Origin: Paraburkholderia phytofirmans OLGA172
GTDB taxonomy: Bacteria; Pseudomonadota; Gammaproteobacteria; Burkholderiales; Burkholderiaceae
Assembly: GCF_001634365.1 (NCBI RefSeq)
Contig: NZ_CP014578.1
Coordinates: 3,472,001 to 3,536,000, forward strand
Direction: 5' to 3'
Length of the DNA stretch: 64,000 nt
The position numbers and the translations under genes were made by a program. How positions within the stretch are numbered: position 1 is the first letter of the stretch; every line of letters begins with the position of its first letter. The notes below the pieces were generated by a model. The model had not been told where the DNA came from. It saw only the letters and a list, made by a program, of their open reading frames with translations, and made no database searches. Positions 25,724 through 36,542 of this stretch are shown in pieces.

Positions 25724-28170
25724 TGAACCGGACCGATGCTTTCGTCGAACACGCTGCGAGGCACGCCATCGCTCAGGAAAGCGAGACGGCGATCGGCGTG
25801 TCGCTGCCGCACGAATCCGCCACGCTGCATGTGAGCGGTGAAGCCACCTACACCGACGACGTCCCCGAATTGCAAGGCACGCTGCACGCAGCGCTTGGAC
25901 TCTCGCGGCACGCGCACGCGCGGATCGTGTCGCTCGATCTGGATCCCGTCAGAAAAGCGCCTGGCGTGATCGCGGTGCTGACCGCCGAAGACATCCCCGG
26001 CGAGAACAATTGCGGCCCGGTACTGCACGACGATCCGATTCTCGCCGTCGACGAAGTGCTGTATCTCGGCCAACCGGTGTTCGCGGTGATCGCCGAGACT
26101 CATGAGCTCGCGCGGCGCGCCGCAGCGCTGGCCAAAAGCGATGACGTCGTGCGATATGAACCGCTCGAAGTCGTCCTCACGCCCGCCGAGGCGAAAGCCA
26201 AAAAGCAGTTCGTCCTGCCGCCGATGCATCTGAAGCGCGGCGAACCCGAGGCGAAAATCGCCGCCGCGCCGCATAAGATCCGCGGCACGTTCGAAGTCGG
26301 CGGCCAGGAACAGTTTTATCTCGAAGGCCAGATCGCCTACGCCGTGCCGAAGGAAATGGACGGCATGCTCGTCTACAGTTCGACGCAGCATCCGAGCGAA
26401 ATGCAGCAGGTCGTCGCGCATATGCTCGGCTGGCCGGCACATAACGTCGTGTGCGAATGCCGGCGGATGGGTGGCGGCTTCGGCGGCAAGGAATCGCAAT
26501 CGGCGCTGTTCGCGTGCGTGGCATCGCTGGCGGCGAAACTGCTGCGCCGCCCGGTCAAACTGCGCGCCGATCGTGACGACGATTTCATGATCACCGGCAA
26601 GCGCCACGACGCGGTCTACGAGTACGAAGCGGGCTTCGACGATAGCGGCCGCATACTCGGCGCGCGCGTGGAAATAGCCTTGAGAGCCGGCTATTCCGCC
26701 GACCTGTCGGGTGCGGTCGCAACCCGTGCCGTCTGCCACGTCGACAACGCGTACTACCTGTCCGACGTCGACATCGTCGCGCTGTGCTGCAAGACGAATA
26801 CGCAATCGAACACCGCGTTCCGCGGCTTCGGCGGCCCGCAAGGGGCACTGGTGATGGAAGTGATGCTCGACAGCATCGCGCGTCAATTGCACTGCGACCC
26901 GCTCGACGTGCGGCTCGCCAACTACTACGGCATCGGCGAACGCGACACGACGCCATACGGGCAACGCGTCGAAGACAACATCATCGCGCCGCTGACCGAT
27001 AAGTTGCTGGAGACCAGCGACTACCTCGCGCGCCGCGAAGCGATCGCCGCGTTCAATGCAAAAAGTCCGGTGCTCAAACGCGGCCTCGCGTTCTCGCCGG
27101 TGAAGTTCGGCATCTCGTTCAATGTGCCGTTTCTGAATCAGGCCGGCGCACTGGTCCACGTGTACAAAGACGGTTCGGTGCTCGTCAATCACGGCGGTAC
27201 CGAAATGGGCCAGGGGCTCAACACGAAGGTCGCGCAGGTCGTCGCGAATCAACTCGGTTTGCCGCTTTCGCGCGTGCGCGTGACGGCAACCGATACGTCG
27301 AAGATCGCCAATACCTCGGCGACCGCCGCCTCCACCGGCAGCGACCTGAACGGCAAAGCCGCCGAAGCCGCGGCGCGCACCATTCGCGACCGGCTCGCCA
27401 AACTCGCGGCGAAGCAACTCGGCGGCGCCGCCGAAACGGTGGAATTCGCCAACGGTGAAGTGTCGGTGAACGGCGGCGCGATGCCGTTCGAGCAACTGGT
27501 CGGCGCAGCGTATCTGGCGCGCGTGCAGTTGTGGTCGGACGGTTTCTATACGACGCCGAAAGTGCATTGGGACGCCCAAACGCTGACCGGTCACCCGTTT
27601 TATTACTTTGCGTACGGCGCGGCGGTGTCGGAAGTGGTGATCGACACGCTAACCGGCGAATGGAAACTGGTGCGTGCGGACGTGTTGCACGACGCCGGAC
27701 AATCGATCAATCCGGCAATCGATATCGGCCAGGTGGAAGGCGGCTTCATTCAAGGCATGGGCTGGCTCACTACGGAAGAATTGTGGTGGAACCGGGATGG
27801 CCGCCTGATGACGCACGCGCCGTCGACGTACAAGATTCCTGCCGTCAGCGATACGCCCACGGCGTTCAATGTGCGGCTTTATCAGAATCAGAACGTCGAG
27901 CCGACCGTGTTCCATTCGAAGGCAGTCGGCGAGCCGCCGCTGCTGTTGCCGTTCTCGGTATTCCTCGCGATTCGTGACGCGGTTGCGGCCGCGGTGCCGG
28001 GTGCGGAAAACGCGCCGCAGCTTCGCGCGCCGGCGACACCCGAAGCGATTCTCGATGCGCTGGACGCGTTGCAATCGCCCGTGACGACGACGGAACCCGC
28101 GACAGGACAACCGGCGGAACAAGCAACGGAAGCGGCAGCCACGGCTACGATCGTAATCACGCCGGATTAG
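25723..28170 (+). CDS. xdhB: Xanthine dehydrogenase large (molybdopterin) subunit
   Basis: 815 aa. It binds the Mo cofactor and purine substrate. Visible family motifs are GGGFGGKESQSALFA, AFRGFGGPQGALVMEVML, the substrate-site region with NVPFLNQAGALVHVY, and KAVGEPPLLLPFSV, which holds the catalytic Glu. A Thr/Ala/Gln-rich tail of ~30 residues at the C-terminus is not part of the core. The ATG at 25723 overlaps the xdhA stop (TGATG) and follows AAGGAG; a GTG at 25720 is adjacent. Confidence 0.95.
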   Translation: MNRTDAFVEHAARHAIAQESETAIGVSLPHESATLHVSGEATYTDDVPELQGTLHAALGLSRHAHARIVSLDLDPVRKAPGVIAVLTAEDIPGENNCGPVLHDDPILAVDEVLYLGQPVFAVIAETHELARRAAALAKSDDVVRYEPLEVVLTPAEAKAKKQFVLPPMHLKRGEPEAKIAAAPHKIRGTFEVGGQEQFYLEGQIAYAVPKEMDGMLVYSSTQHPSEMQQVVAHMLGWPAHNVVCECRRMGGGFGGKESQSALFACVASLAAKLLRRPVKLRADRDDDFMITGKRHDAVYEYEAGFDDSGRILGARVEIALRAGYSADLSGAVATRAVCHVDNAYYLSDVDIVALCCKTNTQSNTAFRGFGGPQGALVMEVMLDSIARQLHCDPLDVRLANYYGIGERDTTPYGQRVEDNIIAPLTDKLLETSDYLARREAIAAFNAKSPVLKRGLAFSPVKFGISFNVPFLNQAGALVHVYKDGSVLVNHGGTEMGQGLNTKVAQVVANQLGLPLSRVRVTATDTSKIANTSATAASTGSDLNGKAAEAAARTIRDRLAKLAAKQLGGAAETVEFANGEVSVNGGAMPFEQLVGAAYLARVQLWSDGFYTTPKVHWDAQTLTGHPFYYFAYGAAVSEVVIDTLTGEWKLVRADVLHDAGQSINPAIDIGQVEGGFIQGMGWLTTEELWWNRDGRLMTHAPSTYKIPAVSDTPTAFNVRLYQNQNVEPTVFHSKAVGEPPLLLPFSVFLAIRDAVAAAVPGAENAPQLRAPATPEAILDALDALQSPVTTTEPATGQPAEQATEAAATATIVITPD

Positions 28171-28297
28171 CAACTTGACGAAACGTTGAACGACGTTAAG
28201 CAACTCAAAGCCAAGGCCCGACGCGACACGAACGCGTCCCGCCACGCTCAACCGGCCGCACGGACACCCCACGCGGCCACGTATGGAGAACCGCCGG

Positions 28298-29311
28298 ATG
28301 CAAGCCTGGCTACCTGACCTGCAACACCTGCTCGCGCACGGCGACGCCGCCGTGCTGGTGACGGTCGCACGCGTCGAAGGTTCGGCGCCCCGCGAAGCCG
28401 GCACCAAGATGATCGTCACGCGCGAATCGGCGAAGCACACGATCGGCGGCGGACACCTCGAATGGAAGGCCATCGAGACCGCGCGCCAGGTGCTGCGCGA
28501 CGGCATGCGCTCGCCGCACATGCGCCGCCTCGAACGCTTCGCGCTCGGACCCAGTCTCGGCCAATGCTGCGGCGGCGCGGTGATTCTCGCCTTTGAGCGC
28601 CTCGACATCGGCGACCTCGGCTGGATCACGTCGCTCGCGAAACGCGTGGCCGCGGGCCAATCGACGGTGCGTAGCGTATCATTCGGCCCCGCACCGGATG
28701 CGGTGATGCTGTCCGACCCCGAGCCGGGTGTCGATGCCGCCGACTGTCTGCTGTGGGACGGCGCCGGTTTCGACGACAGCGGCGCGCTGCTCACCGAAAC
28801 CATCGCGCCAGGCGACTTCCAGGTCGTGCTGTTCGGCGCCGGTCACGTGGGCGCGGCGCTGGTTCGCGTGCTGGCCACGCTGCCTTGCACCGTGCGCTGG
28901 GTCGACGAGCGCGACGCGCAGTTTCCGCCCGTGGAAACGCTGCATGCGCCGAACGTGAAGATCGATCCGAACGACGCGCCCGACGAAGCCATCGACCAGG
29001 CCGCGCCGCACACGTACTTCATCGTGATGACGCACAACCATGCGCGCGATCTCGAGTTGGCCGAGCGCATTCTGCGGCGCGGCGATTTCGCGTTCTTCGG
29101 CATGATCGGCTCGCACACCAAGCGCAAGCAGTTCGAACATCGGCTGGCCGCGCGCGGCATCGATCCGTCGCGGATTGCGCGGATGAAGTGCCCGCTCGGC
29201 GTCGACGGCATCGTCGACAAGTCGCCGGAGATCATCGCGATCTCGGCGGCCGCACAGGTGTTGCAGGCCGTAGAGGCGAATGCGGGCGCGCATGCGGCGC
29301 AGACGGTCTGA
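28298..29311 (+). CDS. xdhC: Xanthine dehydrogenase accessory protein XdhC
   Basis: 337 aa. XdhC binds the molybdenum cofactor and inserts it, after sulfuration, into XdhB. It has the N-terminal family block (VTVARVEGSAPREAGTKM) and IGGGHLEWKAIE. The SLGQCCGGAVIL motif contains conserved cysteines. The C-terminal Rossmann-like part has VLFGAGHVGAALVRVL and FGMIGSHTKRKQFEHRL. The ATG at 28298 is preferred (GGAG nine bases upstream) over the ATG at 28283. It is third in the xdhABC operon. Confidence 0.93.
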   Translation: MQAWLPDLQHLLAHGDAAVLVTVARVEGSAPREAGTKMIVTRESAKHTIGGGHLEWKAIETARQVLRDGMRSPHMRRLERFALGPSLGQCCGGAVILAFERLDIGDLGWITSLAKRVAAGQSTVRSVSFGPAPDAVMLSDPEPGVDAADCLLWDGAGFDDSGALLTETIAPGDFQVVLFGAGHVGAALVRVLATLPCTVRWVDERDAQFPPVETLHAPNVKIDPNDAPDEAIDQAAPHTYFIVMTHNHARDLELAERILRRGDFAFFGMIGSHTKRKQFEHRLAARGIDPSRIARMKCPLGVDGIVDKSPEIIAISAAAQVLQAVEANAGAHAAQTV

Positions 29312-29401
29312 TTTGCCGCACAATCGACCCGCCGCCCCAACGCGATTGCATCCAGCCCTGCATCCCGCATCCGGCGTGAACCGACTCCAACGAACTCCTG
29401 A

Positions 29402-30460
<1,059 letters not shown>

Positions 30461-30565
30461 CGGGCCAATGAATAGCAGCCGGCGGCGGCACGGGTTCGTT
30501 TCAGCGCCCGAATCAAACCGTCGTCCGCGCGGCTTAGCTCCTCACAAATACGGAGACGGTTTTTC

Positions 30566-31930
30566 ATGACTCAATCGGCACAATCAGCCAAACCCACCCA
30601 ATCAGCATTCCGCGCGCAACTGTTGACCTTCAACGGCGATCCCGCGCAATCGCCCAGCGCGGCGGTCTTCAACGAGGACGGCTTGCTGATTGTCGAAAAC
30701 GGGCATGTCGTCGCCGCAGGCGCGTATGCAGCTCTCGCGCCGCAACTCGCGCCGGGCACCGTGGTGCAGGAGATGCGCGACAAGCTGATCGTGCCGGGTT
30801 TCATCGATACGCACATCCACTATCCGCAGACCGACATGATCGCGTCGCCGGCGCCGGGGCTCCTGCCCTGGCTCGACACGTACACGTTCCCGACCGAGCG
30901 CCGCTTCACCGACCCGGCCTATGCACGCGATACGGCGAGTTTCTTCGTCGAAGAACTGCTGGCTTGCGGCACGACCACCGCGCTCGTGTATTGCACTGTC
31001 CACAAGGAATCGGCCGACGCCCTCTTCACCGAAAGCGAAGCGCGCAATCTGCGCATGGTGGCCGGCAAGGTGCTGATGGACCGCAACTGCCCCGAGTTCC
31101 TGCGCGACACCGCGCAATCGGGCTATGACGACAGCGCCGAATTGATCGGCCGCTGGCACAACCGTGGCCGCCAGATGTACGCGCTCACGCCGCGTTTCGC
31201 GCCGACCTCGACCGAAGCGCAACTCGAAGCCTGCGGCGTGCTGGCGGGCAAGCATCGGGACATCTTCATCCAGAGCCACGTCGCCGAGAATACCGACGAG
31301 GTGAAGTGGGTCGCCGATCTGTTCCCGGGCCACCGCAGCTACCTGGACATCTACGATCACTACGGCCTGCTGCGCCGCCGCGCCGTGTACGGCCATTGCA
31401 TCTACCTCGATGAGGAAGACCGCAAGCGCATGGCGCAAACCGGCACGGTCGCCTCGCATTGTCCGACCTCGAATCTGTTCCTCGGCAGCGGCCTGTTCGA
31501 CTTCGACAAGGCCGACGCAGCCGGCATGCCGATCGCACTGGCGACGGACGTCGGCGGCGGCACCTCCTTCTCGATGCTGCAAACCATGAACGAAGCGCAC
31601 AAGGTCGCGCGACTGAGCGGGCATCATCTGACGGCCACGCGGATGTTCTATCTGGCCACTGCGGGTGCGGCGGAAGCACTCGATCTGGCCGACAAGGTCG
31701 GCACGTTGAAGCCGAAGTCGGAAGCCGACTTCGTCGTGCTCGATCCGCAAGCCACACCGCTGCTCGCGCGCCGTACCGCACGCACCGAATCGCTCGAAGA
31801 ACTGCTGTTCGCGTTCGCGCTGCTCGGCGACGACCGCGCGATCTACGAAACGTATGCCGCGGGCAAACGCGTGCATCGTCGCGACGACGTGCGTCAGCAT
31901 GCACCGCGCGTGGCAAAGATCGCGGCTTGA
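30566..31930 (+). CDS. guaD: Guanine deaminase
   Basis: 454 aa. It is an amidohydrolase-superfamily enzyme converting guanine to xanthine. Motifs are PGFIDTHIHYPQTDM (HxH metal ligands plus the guanine deaminase PQ), MDRNCPEFL, SHVAENTDEV, AVYGHCIYLDEED and ALATDVGGGTSFSML (metal Asp). It ends the purine cluster and is followed by a strong terminator. The ATG at 30566 begins a ~15-residue Gln/Ser-rich leader that is not conserved. Confidence 0.94.
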   Translation: MTQSAQSAKPTQSAFRAQLLTFNGDPAQSPSAAVFNEDGLLIVENGHVVAAGAYAALAPQLAPGTVVQEMRDKLIVPGFIDTHIHYPQTDMIASPAPGLLPWLDTYTFPTERRFTDPAYARDTASFFVEELLACGTTTALVYCTVHKESADALFTESEARNLRMVAGKVLMDRNCPEFLRDTAQSGYDDSAELIGRWHNRGRQMYALTPRFAPTSTEAQLEACGVLAGKHRDIFIQSHVAENTDEVKWVADLFPGHRSYLDIYDHYGLLRRRAVYGHCIYLDEEDRKRMAQTGTVASHCPTSNLFLGSGLFDFDKADAAGMPIALATDVGGGTSFSMLQTMNEAHKVARLSGHHLTATRMFYLATAGAAEALDLADKVGTLKPKSEADFVVLDPQATPLLARRTARTESLEELLFAFALLGDDRAIYETYAAGKRVHRRDDVRQHAPRVAKIAA

Positions 31931-31974
31931 TTGGATTTGCGGGCTGACGCCTGAACCGATTCGGGCGGTTGTAT

Positions 31975-32010
31975 AAAAAACGGCGCTTCTTGAGGGAAGC
32001 GCCGTTTTTG
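31975..32010. terminator. Bidirectional terminator between guaD and the aryl polyene operon
   Basis: A perfect stem AAAAAACGGCGCTTC (31975-31989) and GAAGCGCCGTTTTT (31996-32009) has a 6-base loop. The A-run and T-run allow use on both strands. Confidence 0.93.
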
Positions 32011-32033
32011 TTTGTTCGTGCCGTGTAGCCCAA

Positions 32034-33281
32034 TCAATGGGGCGTGCACACATCGTGCAACGCATTCAGCCGGCGCACCGGATCGGCGACATACGGATTC
32101 GATTCATCCCACGCGTAACCGGCCAGCACTGCGCTGATCATGCGACGGATCGAGGGCGTCTGCTTCGGATAGAAAATGATGTCCTGCAATTCGCCCGTAT
32201 ACCAGCGCTCGACGAAGGCGCGGAACGTGTCGATCCCCTTGCGCAGCGGCACGTCGTAAGCGGCCGACCAATCGACCTGCTCGCCATCCAGTTGCCGGTT
32301 CAACGTCTGCACCGCGAGATGCGCGGACCGCAGTGCGATCGTCACGCCGGACGAGAACACCGGATCGAGAAATTCGCCCGCGTTGCCGAGCAACGCATAA
32401 CCCGGCCCATGCAAGCGCTCGACGTTCGCCGCGTAACCGCCGATGTGACGCACCGGCATCAGGAACGGCGCATGACCGATCAACGGTCCAAGTGTCGGCT
32501 CCTGCTGGATCAGCGCGCGTAGCTTCGCGTCACGGTCGGCTTCCGGCACATCGAGGAAACTGGCCTCGGCCACGCAACCCACCGAGGAGCGACCGCCCGC
32601 CAGCGGAATCATCCAGAACCACACGTCGCGGCGCTCCGGGTGCGTCGCCACGCAGATCTTGTTGCGGTCGGTCGCGCCAGCCGGAATGCCGTCCCGCACG
32701 TGCGTGAAGATCGCAGCGCGCGTCGGCATGCGCGTGGGCGCTTCGAGATTCAGCAAGCGCGGCAGCACGCGGCCAAAGCCGCTCGCGTCGAACACGAAAT
32801 GCGCTTCGACTTCATACGCGTTGTCCGCTTCGTCGATCACGTCGAGCACCGGCTTGCTGCCCCTCTCGCCCGGCGGCATCGCGCGAACCGTATGGCCGAA
32901 GCGCACGTCGGCCCCCTGCTCCGCCGCGCAGCGAATCAGAATATCGTCGAACACCGCGCGCTCGACCTGGTACGTGGTGCCCCACCCCGGCGAATGCTTG
33001 TCGCGAAAGTCGAACGCCGAAGACTGGCCGCGATAAATGAAATGCGCGCCGTTCTTGTACTGGAAACCGGCTTCGACGACCGCCTGCAGCATGCCCGCCT
33101 CTTCGAGGTAGGCCATGCTTTGCGGCAGCAGACTTTCGCCGATCGAGAAGCGCGGGAAATGCTGGCGCTCCAGCACCAGCACCGAGCGGCCCGCCCGGCG
33201 CAATAGCGCCGCCGCGACGGCGCCTGCCGGACCTGCGCCGATGACCGCTACGTCGACAGTCATGCGCTTTGACGAATTCAT
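32034..33281 (-). CDS. Flavin-dependent halogenase-like oxidoreductase (aryl polyene operon)
   Basis: 415 aa. An FAD dinucleotide fold is at residues 12-20 (VAVIGAGPAG). The GESLLP motif (49-53) and KNGAHF (76-81) fit flavin-dependent halogenases, in which the Lys is catalytic. WFWMIP at 221-226 matches the WxWxIP motif used to define such halogenases. FLDPVFSSGVTIAL resembles their FxPxSxG motif. It could halogenate or otherwise oxidise the aryl head of the pigment, as in the brominated xanthomonadins. Some relatives with these motifs are hydroxylases or reductases, so the reaction is inferred. It is the last gene of the operon. The ATG at 33281 (GAGG upstream) is preferred to 33263 and 33326. 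Confidence 0.75.
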   Translation of the reverse strand: MNSSKRMTVDVAVIGAGPAGAVAAALLRRAGRSVLVLERQHFPRFSIGESLLPQSMAYLEEAGMLQAVVEAGFQYKNGAHFIYRGQSSAFDFRDKHSPGWGTTYQVERAVFDDILIRCAAEQGADVRFGHTVRAMPPGERGSKPVLDVIDEADNAYEVEAHFVFDASGFGRVLPRLLNLEAPTRMPTRAAIFTHVRDGIPAGATDRNKICVATHPERRDVWFWMIPLAGGRSSVGCVAEASFLDVPEADRDAKLRALIQQEPTLGPLIGHAPFLMPVRHIGGYAANVERLHGPGYALLGNAGEFLDPVFSSGVTIALRSAHLAVQTLNRQLDGEQVDWSAAYDVPLRKGIDTFRAFVERWYTGELQDIIFYPKQTPSIRRMISAVLAGYAWDESNPYVADPVRRLNALHDVCTPH

Positions 33282-33328
33282 AGTTGCCTCAATCGTTTGC
33301 TTGCTCGGAACTGCATTACGCTGCACCC

Positions 33329-34594
33329 TTACTTTTCACGAACCGTCGCTGACGCTTGCCGCCCATGCAGCCCACGCCACAGGTCAAACATCAGGCTTGC
33401 GCAACTGCCGCCGAACCCGAATGAAATCGACATTGCCGTGCCGATGCGCGCGTCACGCGTCGTGCGCACGAGCGGCATGCCGTCGACGCCCGGCGCCGGC
33501 GTCTCGATGGCCGCCGTCCCCGCGATGAAACCGTCGCGCATCATCAGCAAGGTGTAGATCGCTTCGTGCGCGCCGCATGCGCCGAGCGGATGCCCGGTCA
33601 TCCCCTTGGTCGACGAGAACGCGGGGACTTCGCCGCCGAATACGTCGCTCAATGCACGCAACTCCTCGACATCGCCAAGCGGCGTCGAAGGTGCATGCGT
33701 GTTGATGTAATCCGGACGCTTGCCCGCTTCGCCCAGCGCGCCGCGCATCGCTCGCGCAATGCCGGCCGCATGCGGCGTGACCATGCCGGCGGCGTCCGTG
33801 CAATCGCCGAAGCCAGTCAACTCGGCGTAAATACGGGCGCCGCGCGCCAACGCGTGATCGAGCGATTCGAGCACCAGCACGCCGCCGCCCGAAGCGATCA
33901 CGAAGCCGTCGCGCGCCGTATCGTAGGGACGTGAGGCGTGCTCGGGCGCATCGTTAAAGCCGCGCGACAACGCCCCCATCGAGTCGAACAACAGCGTCGT
34001 GTTGTCGTGCAGCGCTTCGCTGCCGCCGGCCAGCACAATCTCCTGGCGGCCAGTCTGGATCAGCTGCATCGCCTGGCCGATCGCGAGCGCCGACGTCGTG
34101 CACGCCGACGACGGCGAATAGCTCACGCCCTCGAGTCCGAACACCTGCGCCACATTGGCTGACGCGGTGCTGCTCATCGCCTGCGGAACCGTGTACGGCG
34201 GCACTTTGTCGACGCCGCGGGCATTCGCAATCGACACCGCCGCGTCGTAACTCGACAGCGTGCCGACGCCCGAGCCGATCACTACACCGGCGCGCGGCGA
34301 ACGCAGCACGGCGGGGTCGAGCCCGGCATCGTCGATCGCTTTCTTCGCGGCGTGACACGCAAAGCGCGCGGTGTCGCCCATGAAGCGCTCGAGCTTGCGC
34401 CCGAACGGCGGTTCCTGCGCGACCGATGCAACGCCCGCCACCTGCGATCCGAAACCGCGCTCGCGCCAGGCGTCGAGCCGCTCGATGCGCGAGCGGCCCG
34501 CGCGCAACGCGGCGGACACTTCGTCGAGCGTATTGCCGAGGCACGACACGATCCCCATGCCGGTGACGACCACGCGTTGCAGCGCCGTGCTCAT
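33329..34594 (-). CDS. Beta-ketoacyl-ACP synthase (third ketosynthase of the aryl polyene operon)
   Basis: 421 aa. It is a FabF/FabB-type condensing enzyme with an intact C-H-H triad: Cys in SSACTTSALA, His in NTHAPSTPLGD and His in KGMTGHPLGACG. It would catalyse chain extension with malonyl-ACP. Its ATG overlaps the stop of the upstream ketosynthase (ATGA, 34591-34594). Typical operons with the order KS-DH-KR-KS (ApeO, P, Q, R) have two full ketosynthases at this end; this is an additional one, so it may set a different chain step or load the starter. Confidence 0.88.
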   Translation of the reverse strand: MSTALQRVVVTGMGIVSCLGNTLDEVSAALRAGRSRIERLDAWRERGFGSQVAGVASVAQEPPFGRKLERFMGDTARFACHAAKKAIDDAGLDPAVLRSPRAGVVIGSGVGTLSSYDAAVSIANARGVDKVPPYTVPQAMSSTASANVAQVFGLEGVSYSPSSACTTSALAIGQAMQLIQTGRQEIVLAGGSEALHDNTTLLFDSMGALSRGFNDAPEHASRPYDTARDGFVIASGGGVLVLESLDHALARGARIYAELTGFGDCTDAAGMVTPHAAGIARAMRGALGEAGKRPDYINTHAPSTPLGDVEELRALSDVFGGEVPAFSSTKGMTGHPLGACGAHEAIYTLLMMRDGFIAGTAAIETPAPGVDGMPLVRTTRDARIGTAMSISFGFGGSCASLMFDLWRGLHGRQASATVREK

Positions 34595-35817
34595 CGAACG
34601 CGCCTGAAAATCAGCGACGTGTTGATGCCGCCGAATGCAAAGTTGTTGCTCATCACATGTTCAGCGTCGATCTTACGGCCCGTACCGACGATGTAATCGA
34701 GCGTCGCGCAGGCCGGATCGACGTTCTCCAGATTCAAGGTGGGCGCATACCAGTTGCGCTTCATCATCTCGATGCTCCACCACGCTTCCAGCGCGCCGCA
34801 CGCGCCGAGCGTATGGCCGACATAGCTCTTGAGCGAACTGATCGGCATGCGTGCGCCGAAGGTCTGCGCGGTCGCATGGCTTTCGGCGATGTCGCCACGG
34901 TCCGTCGACGTGCCGTGCGCGTTCACATAGGCGATCGCTTCGGGCGGCAGTTGAGCATCTTTCAACGCGAGCTGCATGGCGAGCGCCATGGTTTCGGCGG
35001 TCGGCTGCGTCATGTGCGCGCCATCCGAATTGCAGCCGAAGCCGACGATCTCCGCGTGAATCCGCGCGCCGCGCGCCACCGCGTGTTCGTATTCTTCGAG
35101 CACCAGCGTCGCCGCGCCTTCGCCGACCACGAGGCCGTCGCGCGCGGCATCGAATGGACGCGGCGTGAGATGCGGCTCCTCGTTGCGCGTGCTGGTCGCG
35201 TACAGCGTATCGAACACGGCGACCGCCGGGCCCGACAGCTCTTCCGCACCGCCCGCCAGCATCAGCGTCTGCTTGCCGGTCTGGATGGCTTCATACGCGT
35301 AGCCGATCGCCTGACTGCCCGACGCGCATGCGCACGAAGTCGGAATGATCCGCCCTTTCAGATCCCAGAACAGGCTGACGTTGACCGCCGTGGTGTGCGG
35401 CATCATCTGCACGTAGCTGTTCGACGTGACGTCGCTCATCGAACCGGTTTCGAGCATCGTGCCGAACGCGCGAATCGGCTGCACCGAGCCGGACGACGAG
35501 CCGTAGGCGACGCCCATGCGGCCGTCCTTGATGCTGACGTCTTCGGACAGGCCCGCGTCGGCGAGCGCCAGTTCGCTCGCGCGCACCGAATACATCGACA
35601 CCGGCCCCATCGAGCGGATTTTCTTGCGCGGATAATGCGCCGGCGCCGTGAAGCCTGGCAACGGACACGCGAGCCGCGTATGCAGCGACTCGAAGTAATC
35701 CCACTCGGGCATGCGGCGCACCGCGTTCACGCCGCTCTTCAGGCGGGCTTCGATGACATCCCAGCTATCGCCGAACGCCGTGACGCCCCCCATGCCGGTA
35801 ATGACGACGCGCTTCAT
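34591..35817 (-). CDS. Beta-ketoacyl-ACP synthase (ApeR-like)
   Basis: 408 aa. It is a FabF-type ketosynthase with Cys in TSCACASGSQA, His in NAHGTSTDRGD and His in KSYVGHTLGACG. Its position after the ketoreductase matches ApeR of the Escherichia coli CFT073 and Xenorhabdus aryl polyene clusters. The start ATG at 35817 shares one base with the ketoreductase stop (TGATG). The open frame continues upstream over the ketoreductase gene, but that extension is a shadow frame. Confidence 0.88.
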   Translation of the reverse strand: MKRVVITGMGGVTAFGDSWDVIEARLKSGVNAVRRMPEWDYFESLHTRLACPLPGFTAPAHYPRKKIRSMGPVSMYSVRASELALADAGLSEDVSIKDGRMGVAYGSSSGSVQPIRAFGTMLETGSMSDVTSNSYVQMMPHTTAVNVSLFWDLKGRIIPTSCACASGSQAIGYAYEAIQTGKQTLMLAGGAEELSGPAVAVFDTLYATSTRNEEPHLTPRPFDAARDGLVVGEGAATLVLEEYEHAVARGARIHAEIVGFGCNSDGAHMTQPTAETMALAMQLALKDAQLPPEAIAYVNAHGTSTDRGDIAESHATAQTFGARMPISSLKSYVGHTLGACGALEAWWSIEMMKRNWYAPTLNLENVDPACATLDYIVGTGRKIDAEHVMSNNFAFGGINTSLIFRRVR

Positions 35818-36542
35818 CACACCATCCCACCATTGACGCCGATCACCTGACGCGTGACGTATGAGGCCGCATCCGACATCAGGAAGCCGACCACGGACGC
35901 CACTTCGGCAGGCCGGCCGACGCGGTTCATCGGTACCGTCTTCAACGCGTGCTCGAGCGGCATCTGGTCGAGCATGCCGGTTTCGATCAAACCCGGCGCC
36001 ACGCAATTGACTGTGATGTTGCGCGTCGCCAGTTCGACGGCGAGCGCCTTGGTCGCGCCGATCAGACCGGCCTTCGCCGCGCTGTAGTTCACCTGGCCGC
36101 GATTGCCCATCACGCCGGAGACCGACGCGATCGTGACAATGCGCCCGCCCTTCTTCGCCCGCACCATCGGCATGGTCAACGGGTGGACAACGTTGTAGAA
36201 CGAGTCGAGACCGGTTTCGATCACGATGTCCCAGTCTTCCTCGGTGAGCGCGGGGAACGCGGCGTCGCGGGTCACGCCCGCGCTGCACACGATGCCGTAG
36301 TACGGGCCATGCGCCGCGACATCCGCTTCGAGCACTTCGCGGCACACGGCGCGCGCGCGCACGTCGAATTGCAGCACGCGCGCCGTGCCGCCTTGCGCGG
36401 CGATGCCCGTTGCGACTGCTTCGGCTTCGGTGCGGCCCGTGCGGCAATTCACGGACACCGCGAAGCCGTCGGCGGCCAACTGATACGCAATCGCACGGCC
36501 GATGCCGCGGCTTGCGCCGGTAACGAGAACACGCCGGCTCAT
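35817..36542 (-). CDS. 3-oxoacyl-ACP reductase, FabG-like SDR (ApeQ-like)
   Basis: 241 aa. It is an NADPH-dependent short-chain dehydrogenase with the cofactor loop LVTGASRGIGRAIA, a GxxCSAGVT segment in place of NNAG, catalytic Ser in IASVSGVMGNRGQ, and YSAAKAG with the Tyr-xxx-Lys pair. It reduces the beta-keto group during polyene elongation. The ATG at 36542 overlaps the dehydratase stop by four bases. A further-upstream start would run into the neighbouring gene. Confidence 0.9.
   Translation of the reverse strand: MSRRVLVTGASRGIGRAIAYQLAADGFAVSVNCRTGRTEAEAVATGIAAQGGTARVLQFDVRARAVCREVLEADVAAHGPYYGIVCSAGVTRDAAFPALTEEDWDIVIETGLDSFYNVVHPLTMPMVRAKKGGRIVTIASVSGVMGNRGQVNYSAAKAGLIGATKALAVELATRNITVNCVAPGLIETGMLDQMPLEHALKTVPMNRVGRPAEVASVVGFLMSDAASYVTRQVIGVNGGMV

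Noticed and set aside
25579..27594. 671-codon open frame antisense to xdhA/xdhB
   Set aside because: Shadow frame of the xanthine dehydrogenase genes; basic low-complexity translation with no domain.
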